Positions 16,416 to 25,930 of a stretch of DNA of 64,000 nucleotides are shown piece by piece. The position numbers were made by a program, and so were the translations under genes. Numbering within the stretch: position 1 is the first letter of the stretch; every line of letters starts with the position of its first letter. Source of the stretch: Sphingobium bisphenolivorans (GTDB lineage: Bacteria > Pseudomonadota > Alphaproteobacteria > Sphingomonadales > Sphingomonadaceae); NCBI RefSeq assembly GCF_000412635.1, contig NZ_ASTG01000013.1, positions 62,001 through 126,000 on the forward strand, given 5' to 3'. The notes under the pieces were generated by a model. The model was not told where the DNA came from. It searched no databases and was given only the letters and a program-made list of their open reading frames with translations.

Positions 16416-17453
16416 TCAGGCTGCTTTGCAAGCCCATCCGCGTGGGTGAACGGCGCCCAGCAGCTGATCGAGCGAAGCCGCCTGTATTTGCCGCCGGGCG
16501 AGGTGATCCAACACAATGTCCCACCAGCGATAGAAGGCGGCCCTGTCGGCTTCGTCGCGGACGTAGGGCGTATGCCCCGGCTCCAATGTCGGGGAGTGAA
16601 AGCTGAAGTTCAGCACCCGCACTCCTTCCTCAATCAGCGCGTCGATTGCGGCGATGACATCGCGGGCGGGCACGCCTTCGGGGGTCAGCGGAACGCGGCT
16701 CAACATGCCGGCGCGCGCCAGGGCGCCCGCCACCGGACCCATGCCCTGGGTGCGCCGATAGAGCCGCTCCCCACCGCGCCGAAGCAGCCCAATGAAGGCG
16801 GTCGACAATGGCAACTCAATCAGCGTCCGGTCCGGCCCTGCCCAATAGGGATGCTGCGGCACACCGGTGAAATCCGGCCCATGCTGGCGGCTGTAGTCGA
16901 AGCGGCCGCGCACTGAACTGTCGAGCCGGAAGCCCGCCTGTTCCAGCAGCCGCGCACTGTTCGGCCCGACGCCGTAGCGGCCCGCCCGATAAGCAATAGG
17001 CCGGCGGCCGAAGCGTGCTGCGATCCTCTGGGATAATGCCTCCAGCTTTTCCCGCTCGACCGCTTCAGGCAGGAAGCCGACATAGCTATTCTCGGCGCTG
17101 ACCTGCTCCACATGCGGCGGGTTGACCCAAGGATGAAGATGCGCGCCGATGTCCGCCGCGCCATCCGCCAGCCATCGCCCCATCAGGTCGGCGGCGGCAT
17201 CGCTCTCGATGACCGGATAGTCGGTTACATAGACGGGCTTCACCCCCGCCGCCGCAAAATAGCTCTGTCCCCGGGCCATCCCGTTAAGCGCCGTGACGCC
17301 ATGCGCGGTCCGGCTGAAAGGCGCGCCCCAGTCAAATTCTTCCTCGGTATCCACAAACAGCATGAAGCGCGTGCCGAAGTCCGGGTCTAGCGCGATCATG
17401 TCCTCGCTAGCGGGGGGGCGCAGCAAGCCGCCGTCATGGGTAAGCGTCGTCAT
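16416..17453 (-). CDS. polysaccharide deacetylase-like (WalW-type) protein
   Basis: A 345-residue cytosolic protein with a NodB-like barrel. FVDTEEEFDWG gives the first acidic motif, DIGAHLHPWVNPP supplies the paired His, and LNFSFHSPTLEPGHTPYV the late His motif. SYVGFLPEAVEREKL and YRAGRYGVGPNSARLL are characteristic of WalW-annotated proteins in alphaproteobacteria. There is no signal peptide. The reaction is unproven; polysaccharide deacetylase is the fold assignment. The histidine-kinase-like gene lies just upstream on the same strand, 41 bases away, so the two may form one operon. Confidence 0.75.
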   Translation of the reverse strand: MTTLTHDGGLLRPPASEDMIALDPDFGTRFMLFVDTEEEFDWGAPFSRTAHGVTALNGMARGQSYFAAAGVKPVYVTDYPVIESDAAADLMGRWLADGAADIGAHLHPWVNPPHVEQVSAENSYVGFLPEAVEREKLEALSQRIAARFGRRPIAYRAGRYGVGPNSARLLEQAGFRLDSSVRGRFDYSRQHGPDFTGVPQHPYWAGPDRTLIELPLSTAFIGLLRRGGERLYRRTQGMGPVAGALARAGMLSRVPLTPEGVPARDVIAAIDALIEEGVRVLNFSFHSPTLEPGHTPYVRDEADRAAFYRWWDIVLDHLARRQIQAASLDQLLGAVHPRGWACKAA

Positions 17454-17494
17454 GCCGCCCGCCTACACCCATATGGTTGCGATAGGGTTTCCCG

Positions 17495-19222
17495 TCAGGC
17501 GCTGCCGACGGCTCCTTCCTGCTGTGCCAGAGCAGGCACCGCCAGCAGGAAGCGGCCCGGTTCGATCTCCAGCGCCCCGCCGCAGCCCGAAGCCAGGCTG
17601 CGGATAAGGCGCAGCGAAAAGCCAAGCCCCAGCAGCGGCCCGTCTGCCCAATTACCGTCAGGCATATAGCCCGGATCGAGCAGCCGCTCTTCCTCCATGC
17701 CCGCCAGGCTGGAGGGGCGGTCCAGCGCCAGCACAACGCGGCCATCGCCTCCGTCGGGCTGATACCAGCAGGCCCCCGTCAGCGCCTCGCCAGCGGGTGC
17801 GACAGAGATCAGCGTGCGCAGCAGATGCTGGATCATCCGCTCGCCCTGCACCGGATCGATCCGCACCATTGGCAGAGCGCGCGCCATGCTGATGTCGATC
17901 CGCGCGCCCTGGCCGTCGCCCTGCCCCCGAAAGCGCGCCGCCACCTGCGTGACCAGCAGCGCGGGATCGACCACTTCGGGCGCCTCCGCCTCGTCGCCCC
18001 GGGACACGCGGGCAGCCAGGTCCAGATCCTCGAACGCGGTCAGCAGATGGCGCGCATCGACGGCGATTTTGCCGGCCATGTCGCGATATTCGGGGCCTGC
18101 AGGGCCGAACAGTTCCTGCTCTATGATCTCCGCAAAGCCCAGGATAGCGTTCAGCGGCGTGCGCAGTTCATGCACCAGTTGCCGGATCGAATCGGCCGAT
18201 AGTCCCGCGATCGACACGGCTTCCGTCTTGGGGCCTGCCGCCACCTCATGCAGATAGGGCCGACGCGCCTGCCCGCGATAGCCCTGGAACCGCCCCGAAC
18301 GCGGATCGAAGAAGGGATTGGCCGACATCCGCCACTCGCCCGCCATCGATCCGCCGACGATGGTGTAGCGCCCATTCTGGAAGCCGCTCCGGCGCGAGAA
18401 GGCGCCCACCACATGGCCGTCCGGCCCACTGCCGCCTTCAAGCGCAGTCTCGTTGAGCACCAGCCCGATCAATGCGGCTCGCGGCCCCTGGTCCACCCAG
18501 ATGATGGTGCCCATGGCATCCGTTTCAAAGGCGAAGCCGCGCGGTGTTGCCGCATCCTCTTCCTGCGGCGCGTCCACCGACTCACCGGTTCGCCTGGCGC
18601 TGGTGAAGCGCGCGATACGATCGACCAAATTGCGGATCTGGCTTTGATCTTCCGGCTCGGCGGGTTCGAGATCAACCTGGTCGACCGCATCCGTTGCATC
18701 CGCAGGGGCGATCATCGCCTCCGTCAGGAGCATGTCGTCCCCCTGGGGAGCCGCGAAGGCGTCCTCCCGATCGGTCGTCAGCACCAGATCGACCGAGCCG
18801 AACGCCTCGAGCGCTTGCAAGGTGGCCGCGCCCATGTCGCGCCGGGCGCGAAGGACCCCACGCGCCGTGGGATTGAGGCGAGGCAGCATCTCTACCCAAA
18901 GGTCATCGGGCAGCCGCGCGCGGGACATGGCCGCCGCGGCGATGGCCGGCCGATCATTGGCGAAGAATTCGACCAGCGTCGGCGACCGCAGCCGTCCGCC
19001 GAGTTCCACCACCGTCGCGATCCGCTGCGTTTCCGACAGTTCAGGGACCAGGCCGACCATCCGTTCCAGCAAAGCGGCGCGTTCGCCCTCAGACATGATG
19101 CCGCGATCATGCCGGTCGTTTTGCGCCAACAAATCCACGCATTGCCGCCAGAGCGTAACGGCGCCCAGGCCGCTTCTGCTCTCTGCGGCCAGCACCGTCT
19201 GCATGAGATCGTTGAAGCGCAC
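17495..19222 (-). CDS. histidine-kinase-like protein, probably degenerate ATPase
   Basis: A 575-residue soluble protein. Residues ~1-130 form a helical repeat region resembling DUF2336. A PAS-like segment follows (FAFETDAMGTIIWVDQG). The HisKA phosphoacceptor motif is intact: LVHELRTPLNAILGFAEII near residue 345. The C-terminal HATPase region is eroded: where the N box should carry Asn the sequence reads LLRTLISVAPAG, no DxGxG motif is seen, and only the final GLGFSLRLIRSLASG box remains. It could be a pseudo-kinase or phosphotransfer scaffold. GTG at 19222, six bases after GAGGG, is the preferred start; a TTG precedes it by one codon. No response regulator is adjacent. Confidence 0.75.
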   Translation of the reverse strand: MRFNDLMQTVLAAESRSGLGAVTLWRQCVDLLAQNDRHDRGIMSEGERAALLERMVGLVPELSETQRIATVVELGGRLRSPTLVEFFANDRPAIAAAAMSRARLPDDLWVEMLPRLNPTARGVLRARRDMGAATLQALEAFGSVDLVLTTDREDAFAAPQGDDMLLTEAMIAPADATDAVDQVDLEPAEPEDQSQIRNLVDRIARFTSARRTGESVDAPQEEDAATPRGFAFETDAMGTIIWVDQGPRAALIGLVLNETALEGGSGPDGHVVGAFSRRSGFQNGRYTIVGGSMAGEWRMSANPFFDPRSGRFQGYRGQARRPYLHEVAAGPKTEAVSIAGLSADSIRQLVHELRTPLNAILGFAEIIEQELFGPAGPEYRDMAGKIAVDARHLLTAFEDLDLAARVSRGDEAEAPEVVDPALLVTQVAARFRGQGDGQGARIDISMARALPMVRIDPVQGERMIQHLLRTLISVAPAGEALTGACWYQPDGGDGRVVLALDRPSSLAGMEEERLLDPGYMPDGNWADGPLLGLGFSLRLIRSLASGCGGALEIEPGRFLLAVPALAQQEGAVGSA

Positions 19223-19423
19223 CAAAATCCCTCATTGTGATCGCCGGAACGCGCCAAATGGCGCCAGCGAGCGATGTCATAGCACAGGGATAATCGCTCA
19301 AACGTAAAAGGAAAAGGGGAGCAAAAGGGTACTTTTGCGAACGTCGCATAGTGGGACAATTGCATTGGCATGAAATTTTATTATGATAACCGCCTGTTAA
19401 CAGGACAGGAAATAAGCAGGACA

Positions 19424-19897
19424 ATGGCTGGTCCCAGTATCGATGATATCGACCTTCAAATCCTCGGCGAATTGCAAGACGACGGGCGGATGACCAACGT
19501 CGAACTGGCGCGAAAGGTCGGCCTGACGGCGCCACCCTGTCTGCGCCGCGTCCGTGCTCTGGAGGAAAGCGGCGCGATCAGTTCCTATCATGCGGTCGTG
19601 AACCCCGCCATGCTCGGCTACACCATAACGGTATTCGCCATGGTGAGCCTCAAGAGCCAGGCGGAGGCGGACCTCAAGGCCTTCGAGGATCATATCGCCA
19701 CGCTGCCGGAAGTCCGGGAATGCTATATGCTGAACGGCGAGATCGACTTCATTCTGAAGGTCGTGGCGCGCGACTTGCAGAGCTTTCAGCAGTTCCTGAC
19801 GTCCAAGCTGACGCCGGCGCCCAATGTGGTGAGCGTCAAGACATCGCTGACCATTCGCTCATCGAAGAATCTGCCGGGCGTCCCGCTGCCGGTTTGA
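19424..19897 (+). CDS. Lrp/AsnC family transcriptional regulator
   Basis: A 157-residue Lrp-family regulator. The winged helix-turn-helix is at the N-terminus (IDLQILGELQDDGRMTNVEL then LRRVRALEESGAI) and the RAM ligand domain follows (ECYMLNGEIDFILKVVARDL). Such proteins sense amino acids and form octamers. An upstream in-frame ATG at 19370 would add 18 residues; the ATG at 19424 has AGGA four bases before it and matches family length. The gene is convergent with the TPR gene downstream. The nearest divergent gene is the histidine-kinase-like gene. Confidence 0.9.
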   Translation: MAGPSIDDIDLQILGELQDDGRMTNVELARKVGLTAPPCLRRVRALEESGAISSYHAVVNPAMLGYTITVFAMVSLKSQAEADLKAFEDHIATLPEVRECYMLNGEIDFILKVVARDLQSFQQFLTSKLTPAPNVVSVKTSLTIRSSKNLPGVPLPV

Positions 19898-19944
19898 GTT
19901 GCCAAATGCCGGTAGGCGGCTCTTGGCGCAAATCAGCCTTCATT

Positions 19945-19969
19945 CCTCCCCATGACGAGCATGGGGAGG
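19945..19969. terminator. bidirectional terminator hairpin
   Basis: CCTCCCCATG and CATGGGGAGG form a perfect 10-base stem with an ACGAG loop, followed by ATTT on the plus strand and AATG on the minus strand. It lies between the convergent Lrp and TPR genes. Confidence 0.7.
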
Positions 19970-19985
19970 ATTTACGACCCCGATT

Positions 19986-21260
19986 TCAACCGGCTGAAGG
20001 CACGCTCGGCGCCGCCGCCGTCTTGCGGCTCTGCTGATCGACCCAGACCGACCAGAAGCCAGCGACATTCGCCCAATTGCCGGACGTCACTTGCGCCAAA
20101 GCTGCCTTCGCGCCAGCCAGGTCGCCCGAGCGCGCGAGCGCCACACCCAAGCGAGCGTTTGCCCTGCCCTGGTCCACGCCGCCCTTGCTGAGCGCGAGCC
20201 GATATTGCTCCGCCGCCTGCGGATATTGACCGAGCGAGAAATAAACATCGCCCGCGGAGAGCGCGGCAGAACCGTCCTTGGCCGCAGCGGCCTTTTTCAC
20301 CGCAGCAGGCAGGCCCGCGATTTCCTTCGCCGCCTTCGGGGTCGCGCTCTTCATCACCTGCACCGTGGCGGCCTGCGTCGGAGTCAGCTTGCCCGCCGTA
20401 CGGCCAGCTTCGACGATCGCCTTGGCCTCCGCACTATAGCCGGTCTTCTCCGCCAGTTGGGCATAGGCCTGATAGTCCCGCTCGCTCGCCATGGCCCCGT
20501 TGGCCGCCTGCAGACGATAGAGATCGAGTTGAACCTGCGCGTCGATTCCCGGAGCGGTCAGATAATTGGCGAGCGCCGACCGCCATTCACCGGCTGAATT
20601 ATAATGGGTCAGCCGTTCGCGATAGAGCGCGCCAAGTTCGGTCCAGTCACCAGCCTGATAAGCCATGGAAATCGCCCGATCATACCAAGACGCCGGGATC
20701 GACTGGCCCGCGGCCCGCTGCCGTTCGAGCGCCTGCTGCACGAAGACGCGCGCTTCCTTGGGCTTGTTCCGGCGCAGTTGGATATCCGCGCGCAGCATCG
20801 TCGCTTCGATCGGGTCGTAGCCAAGCGTCTTGGCATAATCCAGCTGGGCGACGGCATCATCATTATTGCCGACGACATAGGACAGATAGCCCGCCGTGTA
20901 GCGCAGCCGCGGCATGTCCCCCTTCGGCACCGAGGCGCTCTTGAACATGTCGTTGAGCGCCGCGCGCTGGGCCTGACGGTCGCCCTTCAGCACGGCCAGT
21001 TCGAACCGCAGTCCTGCGGCAACATAGACCTCGAAGTCGCTCGCCGGCATCAAGCCGGAAATCTGCCCCTGCGCGGTCGAGGCATCACCGGCCTTAATCG
21101 CGGTGTCGGCTGCCTGAGCCGCGGCGCGGAAGCTGTCCGACATCTGGATCGGCGGCCCGGCAGGCACAGGCTTCTTAGCTTCGGCAGCCGTGGTGGCGAG
21201 TGCCATGCCCGCTGCAAGCAGCGCACCGTAGATGTAACGTGAATTCCGCAGCCTGGCCAT
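19986..21260 (-). CDS. exported tetratricopeptide-like protein, paralogue 1
   Basis: A 424-residue protein with a Sec signal peptide (basic MARLRNSR, then a hydrophobic ALLAAGMALATTAAEA with AEA cleavage) and helical TPR-like repeats across the mature part, for example AGDVYFSLGQYPQAAEQYRL and GVALARSGDLAGAKAALAQV. Expected to be periplasmic. The ATG at 21260 is preferred over a GTG three codons upstream because GGGGG then stands about eight bases ahead. It is a diverged tandem copy of the next upstream gene, with matching blocks over the second half. Function is unknown; a protein-interaction scaffold is likely from the fold. Confidence 0.8.
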   Translation of the reverse strand: MARLRNSRYIYGALLAAGMALATTAAEAKKPVPAGPPIQMSDSFRAAAQAADTAIKAGDASTAQGQISGLMPASDFEVYVAAGLRFELAVLKGDRQAQRAALNDMFKSASVPKGDMPRLRYTAGYLSYVVGNNDDAVAQLDYAKTLGYDPIEATMLRADIQLRRNKPKEARVFVQQALERQRAAGQSIPASWYDRAISMAYQAGDWTELGALYRERLTHYNSAGEWRSALANYLTAPGIDAQVQLDLYRLQAANGAMASERDYQAYAQLAEKTGYSAEAKAIVEAGRTAGKLTPTQAATVQVMKSATPKAAKEIAGLPAAVKKAAAAKDGSAALSAGDVYFSLGQYPQAAEQYRLALSKGGVDQGRANARLGVALARSGDLAGAKAALAQVTSGNWANVAGFWSVWVDQQSRKTAAAPSVPSAG

Positions 21261-21298
21261 TGCAGCCACCCCCTGTCGCTTGTCCGTCTGGAAAATAG

Positions 21299-21331
21299 AA
21301 AAAAAGACGCGCCGCTCCCATCAGCGGCGCG
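21299..21331 (-). terminator. intrinsic terminator between the two TPR genes
   Basis: On the minus strand CGCGCCGCT-GATGGG-AGCGGCGCG forms a perfect nine-base stem followed by a T run (CTTTTTTT). It lies 18 bases after the stop of TPR paralogue 2 and 39 bases before the start of paralogue 1, so each gene probably has its own transcript or the second is attenuated. Confidence 0.85.
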
Positions 21332-21348
21332 CCCCTCAGGCCTTTGCG

Positions 21349-22623
21349 TCAGGCCTTGGTAGCGAGATAGGCCAGCCAGAGGTCAGCGATCTTCTTGCGC
21401 GAACCGGCCTGGACCGACTGGAACGCCGTCTTGGCAGCGGCGGTATCGCCGGCCAGGGCCTTGGCTATGCCCATGCGCGTCGATACCTCATCCGCATCCA
21501 CGCCGCCCTTCTGCCTGGCGAGCTCGAACATCGCGGCCGCCTTGGCATAGTCGCCATAGCCGAGATAGGCGTCGGCCGTTGCTGCCGCGATCTTGCCATT
21601 TGCCGCCTTGCGGGCATCCGCCTCAGCCGAAGCGAGGCTGCTCTTGTCGCCCGAAATCTTCGGAACGGCCGTCTGATAGATTTCGCCGCCCTGGCTGGCG
21701 CTCAGCACGCCCTTGCTCCGCCCGGAATCGATCGCGGTCTTCACTTCGCCATAGATGCCGGTCTTGGACGCCATTTCCGCATATTCCAGATAGTCGCCAG
21801 CGACCACCAGACCGCCCGACACCGCCATCAGGCGCAGCACATCGAGATTTTCGCGGTTGGAGATATTCGGATTGGCCTGCTGGAACAGGCGGATCAGCGT
21901 CCGCAGATTTTCGCCGCTCGGCGCTGCCTGATAGGCGTCCTTGGCCCATTCGGTGACTTCCGGCAGCTTCGCCTGCGCCGCGCGGCCGACGCCGATCTGA
22001 TACCATTGCGCCGGCACCTGACCACCGGCCGCCTTGTTCGCATCGATCGCAGCCTTCAGCGCCGCCAGGCCCTGCTGGTTGAGGCTCCGTTGCGGTTCGA
22101 CCGAGGCGTTGGCAGTGCCAGCCTTGCCGAAATAGGCCTGTGCCAGGGTCACATTGACCGCGTCGGCCTTATAGCCTGCAGCAGCCGCAGCCTTGGCGCG
22201 GGAAATCGCCAGGTCGTAATTTTTCGCCTGCAACGCCTGATCGGCGGCAATGGCGTTGAACTGGCCAGCCTGTTCGGGCGGCGTCAGCCCGCTATCGAGC
22301 ATCTGGGTCAGCGCTTCGCTCTGCAAAGCCGCGTCCTTGGACGAGATGGAGGTGTTCAGCTTGATCGCGCCGATCTGATATTTGTCGTCGTTCGACTTCG
22401 CCTTGCTGTCCGCGTCGGCCAGCGCGGCCTTAGCACTCGCAAAGTCATTCTTGCCCGCTGCCGTCTGCGCGGTCTGGAGCGCCTTGAGCACGTCCGGCGA
22501 CACGTTGAGCTTGGGCGCGCCGCCCTTCTTCTCTTCCTTCTTGGCCGCGAACGCCGGGGCCGACAAGGCGCCGCCGGTCAGCGCAAGAGTCAGCGCGAGC
22601 GCTACTGGGGTAACAAAACGCAT
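21349..22623 (-). CDS. exported tetratricopeptide-like protein, paralogue 2
   Basis: A 424-residue exported protein: signal peptide MRFVTPVALALTLALTGG with APAFA cleavage, a short Lys-rich stretch (KKEEKKGGAPK), then TPR-like helices. Blocks such as DYLEYAEMASKTGIYGEVKT and YLGYGDYAKAAAMFELARQK align with DYQAYAQLAEKTGYSAEAKA and YFSLGQYPQAAEQYRLALSK of paralogue 1, so they arose by tandem duplication. GGAG precedes two close ATG codons; the second (22623) has better spacing. A terminator follows. No enzymatic motif is seen. Confidence 0.82.
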   Translation of the reverse strand: MRFVTPVALALTLALTGGALSAPAFAAKKEEKKGGAPKLNVSPDVLKALQTAQTAAGKNDFASAKAALADADSKAKSNDDKYQIGAIKLNTSISSKDAALQSEALTQMLDSGLTPPEQAGQFNAIAADQALQAKNYDLAISRAKAAAAAGYKADAVNVTLAQAYFGKAGTANASVEPQRSLNQQGLAALKAAIDANKAAGGQVPAQWYQIGVGRAAQAKLPEVTEWAKDAYQAAPSGENLRTLIRLFQQANPNISNRENLDVLRLMAVSGGLVVAGDYLEYAEMASKTGIYGEVKTAIDSGRSKGVLSASQGGEIYQTAVPKISGDKSSLASAEADARKAANGKIAAATADAYLGYGDYAKAAAMFELARQKGGVDADEVSTRMGIAKALAGDTAAAKTAFQSVQAGSRKKIADLWLAYLATKA

Positions 22624-22853
22624 GTTCATCTTCTCCTCTGCGCCCGGGGGACAGGCGGCCTTTGTTTGACGCCGATTAGGGGTCGACGCGTGAATAAGGT
22701 TTGAACAGCGTATATGCACCAGTTCCCCGCCTGTCAGCCCTTTCTTGCAGCTTGGCTATCGCGAGCGCGCGTGCGCGCGCGAGGGGTGACAGATTTGTTT
22801 CGCTCCGCTAGTGGTGCGGCGACACAATACATCCATCCAAAAAGAGAATCGCA

Positions 22854-25586
22854 TTGACCGACGAGACTGCCCTCGCCGACCCTTCGGACATCAGCCCCAT
22901 CTCCATCGTCGAGGAGATGAAGGCGAGCTATCTCGACTATGCCATGTCGGTTATCGTCGCCCGCGCCCTGCCCGACGTGCGCGACGGGTTGAAGCCGGTG
23001 CACCGCCGCATTCTCTTTTCCGCCCATGAATCGGGCTTCACCTACAACAAGCCCTATCGCAAGTCGGCGCGCATCGTCGGTGACGTGATCGGTAAATATC
23101 ACCCGCATGGCGACAGCGCGATCTATGACGCCTTGGCGCGCATGACACAGGACTGGTCGATGCGCGTGCCGCTGATCGACGGTCAGGGGAACTTCGGTTC
23201 GATGGACCCCGATCCGCCGGCGGCCATGCGTTACACCGAAGCGCGGCTTGCCAAGGTGACCAACGCGCTGCTGGACGATCTCGACAAGGATACCGTCGAT
23301 TTCCAGCCCAACTATGACGGTTCCGAAAGCGAGCCGCAGGTCCTGCCCGCCCGCTTCCCCAACCTGCTGGTCAACGGCGCGGGCGGCATCGCGGTCGGCA
23401 TGGCGACCAACATTCCGCCGCACAATCTCGGCGAAGTGATCCGCGCCTGCCTCGCCTATATCGACAACACCGGCATCACCGTGGACGAACTGATCCAGAT
23501 CGTTCCCGGCCCCGACTTCCCGACCGCGCCGCTGATCCTGGGCCAGTCGGGCGCGCGCAGCGCCTATCATACCGGCCGCGGCTCGATCATCATGCGCGCC
23601 CGGCATGAGATAGAGGAGAGCCGTGGCGACCGCCGTTCCATCGTTCTGACCGCCATTCCCTATCAGGTCGGCAAGAACGGCCTGGTCGAAAAGATCGCCG
23701 AAGCCGCCAAGGACAAGCGGATCGAAGGCATCAGCGACATCCGCGACGAATCGAGCCGGGAGGGCGTGCGCATCGTCATGGACCTGAAGCGCGACGCCAC
23801 GCCCGAGGTCGTGCTCAACCAGCTGTGGCGCAACACGCCCGCGCAATCGAGCTTCCCGGCGAACATGCTCGCCATTCGCGGCGGGCGCCCCGAACTGCTC
23901 AACATCCGCGACATCATCGAAGCGTTCGTCCGCTTCCGTGAAGAGGTCATTACCCGTCGCACCAAGTATGAGCTCAACAAGGCCCGCGACCGGGCGCACA
24001 TCTTGCTGGGCCTCGTCATCGCGGTCACGAACCTCGATGAAGTCGTCCGTATCATCCGCGGTTCGGCCAGCCCCGCCGAAGCGCGAGAGACGCTGCTCGC
24101 CCGCGACTGGCCGGTGGCGGAGATCGCGCCTTACCTGAAGCTCGTCGAAGCCATTGAGACGGAAGCCGGCGGAGAGACCTATCGCCTGTCCGACACGCAG
24201 GTGCGCGCAATCCTCGACCTGCGCCTGCACCGCCTAACCGCGCTCGGCCGCGACGAAATCGGCAATGAACTGGCTGAACTCGCCGCCGCCATCGCCGAAT
24301 ATCTCGCCATCCTCGGCGACCGGTTGAAGCTCTACGCCGTGATGCGCGAGGAGTTCGAAGCGATCGAGCGCGACTTCGCCACCCCGCGCCTCTCCGAAAT
24401 CACCGCCGCCGCCGACGGCATCGATGACGAAGACCTGATCGAACGCGAGGAGATGGTCGTCACCGTCACCGTGCAGGGCTATATCAAGCGCACCCCGCTT
24501 GAAAGCTTCCGCGCCCAGGCGCGCGGCGGCAAGGGCCGATCCGGCATGGCGACCAAGGATGAGGACGCCATCACAGAACTGTTCGTGACGTCGACCCATA
24601 CGCCGGTCCTGTTCTTCTCGACGGCGGGCAAGGTCTATCGCCTCAAGGTCTGGCGCCTGCCCGAAGGCGGTCCGGCGACGCGCGGTCGTCCGATGGTCAA
24701 CCTGCTGCCGCTCAGCCCGGGCGAGACGATCCAGACCGTCCTGCCGCTGCCCGAGGATGAGGATAGCTGGAAGGACCTGCATGTCATGTTCGCGACCGCG
24801 AACGGCACGGTCCGCCGCAACAGCATGGACGCCTTCGCCAATGTCCCCAGCAACGGCAAGCTCGCCATGCGCTTCGACGAGGGGAGTGAGGACCGGCTGA
24901 TCGGCGTCGCGCTGCTCTCCGAAGAGGATGACGTTCTCCTCGCCACCCGACAGGGCAAGGCCATCCGCTTCCAGGCGAAAGACGTGCGCGAATTCCAGAG
25001 CCGCACCGCGACCGGCGTGCGCGGCATGACGCTGAAGAAGGATGACGAGGTGATCTCGCTGTCCATCCTCACCCGCTCCGGCGCCAATCAGGAGGAGCGT
25101 GACGACTATCTGCGCTTTGCTCCCTGGAAACCGGAAAAGGAAGGATCGCCGCAGATGAGCGAGGAGCGCTTCGCTGAACTGGCGGCGAAGGAACAGTTCA
25201 TCCTGACCGTCTGCACCAACGGCTATGGGAAACTGTCCTCCGCCTATGACTATCGCCGCACCGGACGCGGTGGCCAGGGCATCACCAACATCGACAATAT
25301 CGGCCGCAACGGCCCGGTCGTCGCCAGCTTCCCTGCGCGCCATGGCGATCATCTGATGCTCGTGACCGATCAGGCCAAGCTGATCCGCATGGGCCTCGAC
25401 TCCCTGCGCGTCATCGGCCGCAGTTCGGCGGGCGTGCGCCTGTTCAACGTGTCCGATGACGAACATGTCGTCAGCGCCGCGAAGATTGAGGAAACCGACG
25501 AGGAAACCGAAGTCAGCACCCCCGCTGGCATGGAAGTCCTGCCCGACGTCAGCCCGGAAGCCGACCCGGACCTGACCGAAGAGTGA
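22854..25586 (+). CDS. gyrA: DNA gyrase subunit A
   Basis: A 910-residue type IIA topoisomerase subunit; with GyrB it introduces negative supercoils. The catalytic Tyr is in [10 protein letters not shown]. The quinolone pocket reads [16 protein letters not shown], so both positions matching E. coli Ser83 and Asp87 are wild type. The GyrA-box region reads [11 protein letters not shown] near residue 565, and an acidic tail ends the protein. The start is TTG at 22854, with AAGAGAAT upstream; no ATG is available before conserved sequence. Its stop overlaps the GTG start of the DUF952 gene. Confidence 0.97.
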   Translation: MTDETALADPSDISPISIVEEMKASYLDYAMSVIVARALPDVRDGLKPVHRRILFSAHESGFTYNKPYRKSARIVGDVIGKYHPHGDSAIYDALARMTQDWSMRVPLIDGQGNFGSMDPDPPAAMRYTEARLAKVTNALLDDLDKDTVDFQPNYDGSESEPQVLPARFPNLLVNGAGGIAVGMATNIPPHNLGEVIRACLAYIDNTGITVDELIQIVPGPDFPTAPLILGQSGARSAYHTGRGSIIMRARHEIEESRGDRRSIVLTAIPYQVGKNGLVEKIAEAAKDKRIEGISDIRDESSREGVRIVMDLKRDATPEVVLNQLWRNTPAQSSFPANMLAIRGGRPELLNIRDIIEAFVRFREEVITRRTKYELNKARDRAHILLGLVIAVTNLDEVVRIIRGSASPAEARETLLARDWPVAEIAPYLKLVEAIETEAGGETYRLSDTQVRAILDLRLHRLTALGRDEIGNELAELAAAIAEYLAILGDRLKLYAVMREEFEAIERDFATPRLSEITAAADGIDDEDLIEREEMVVTVTVQGYIKRTPLESFRAQARGGKGRSGMATKDEDAITELFVTSTHTPVLFFSTAGKVYRLKVWRLPEGGPATRGRPMVNLLPLSPGETIQTVLPLPEDEDSWKDLHVMFATANGTVRRNSMDAFANVPSNGKLAMRFDEGSEDRLIGVALLSEEDDVLLATRQGKAIRFQAKDVREFQSRTATGVRGMTLKKDDEVISLSILTRSGANQEERDDYLRFAPWKPEKEGSPQMSEERFAELAAKEQFILTVCTNGYGKLSSAYDYRRTGRGGQGITNIDNIGRNGPVVASFPARHGDHLMLVTDQAKLIRMGLDSLRVIGRSSAGVRLFNVSDDEHVVSAAKIEETDEETEVSTPAGMEVLPDVSPEADPDLTEE

Positions 25587-25930
25587 CGGACCTCTTCGCC
25601 TACAAGATCCTGACCAGGGATCAGTATGACCAGCTGAAGCGCCACGGCACGTTCAAGGGCGCGCCCGTCGATCTTGCCGACGGCTATATCCACCTGTCCA
25701 CCCGCGAGCAGGCCGCCGAAACCGCCGCCAAGCATTTCGCGGGTCAGGACAATCTGGTGATGGTCATGGTCGACCTCGCCCCCTTCGGCGAGACGGTGAA
25801 GTGGGAAGAGTCACGCGGCGGCGCGCTGTTCCCGCACTTATATGGCGACCTTCCCCTAAGCGCGGTGGCGGGCAAGGTCGTCCTGCGGGTCGATCAGCAG
25901 GGCAAGCATCTGTTCCCGGCGGGGTTCTAA
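25583..25930 (+). CDS. DUF952 family protein
   Basis: A 115-residue protein of the DUF952 family: YKILTRDQYDQLKRHG, DGYIHLSTREQAAETAAKHF and LFPHLYGDL are the typical blocks. Its GTG start overlaps the gyrA stop as GTGA, so it is probably translationally coupled to gyrase. The family resembles ADP-ribosyltransferase-fold proteins in its HLST segment, but biochemical function is not established. Nothing in the sequence suggests export. Confidence 0.85.
   Translation: MTDLFAYKILTRDQYDQLKRHGTFKGAPVDLADGYIHLSTREQAAETAAKHFAGQDNLVMVMVDLAPFGETVKWEESRGGALFPHLYGDLPLSAVAGKVVLRVDQQGKHLFPAGF

Noticed and set aside
22765-22781. Alternating GC runs (also 26345-26358) that could form Z-DNA
   Set aside because: Such runs arise easily at this base composition and nothing nearby links them to function.
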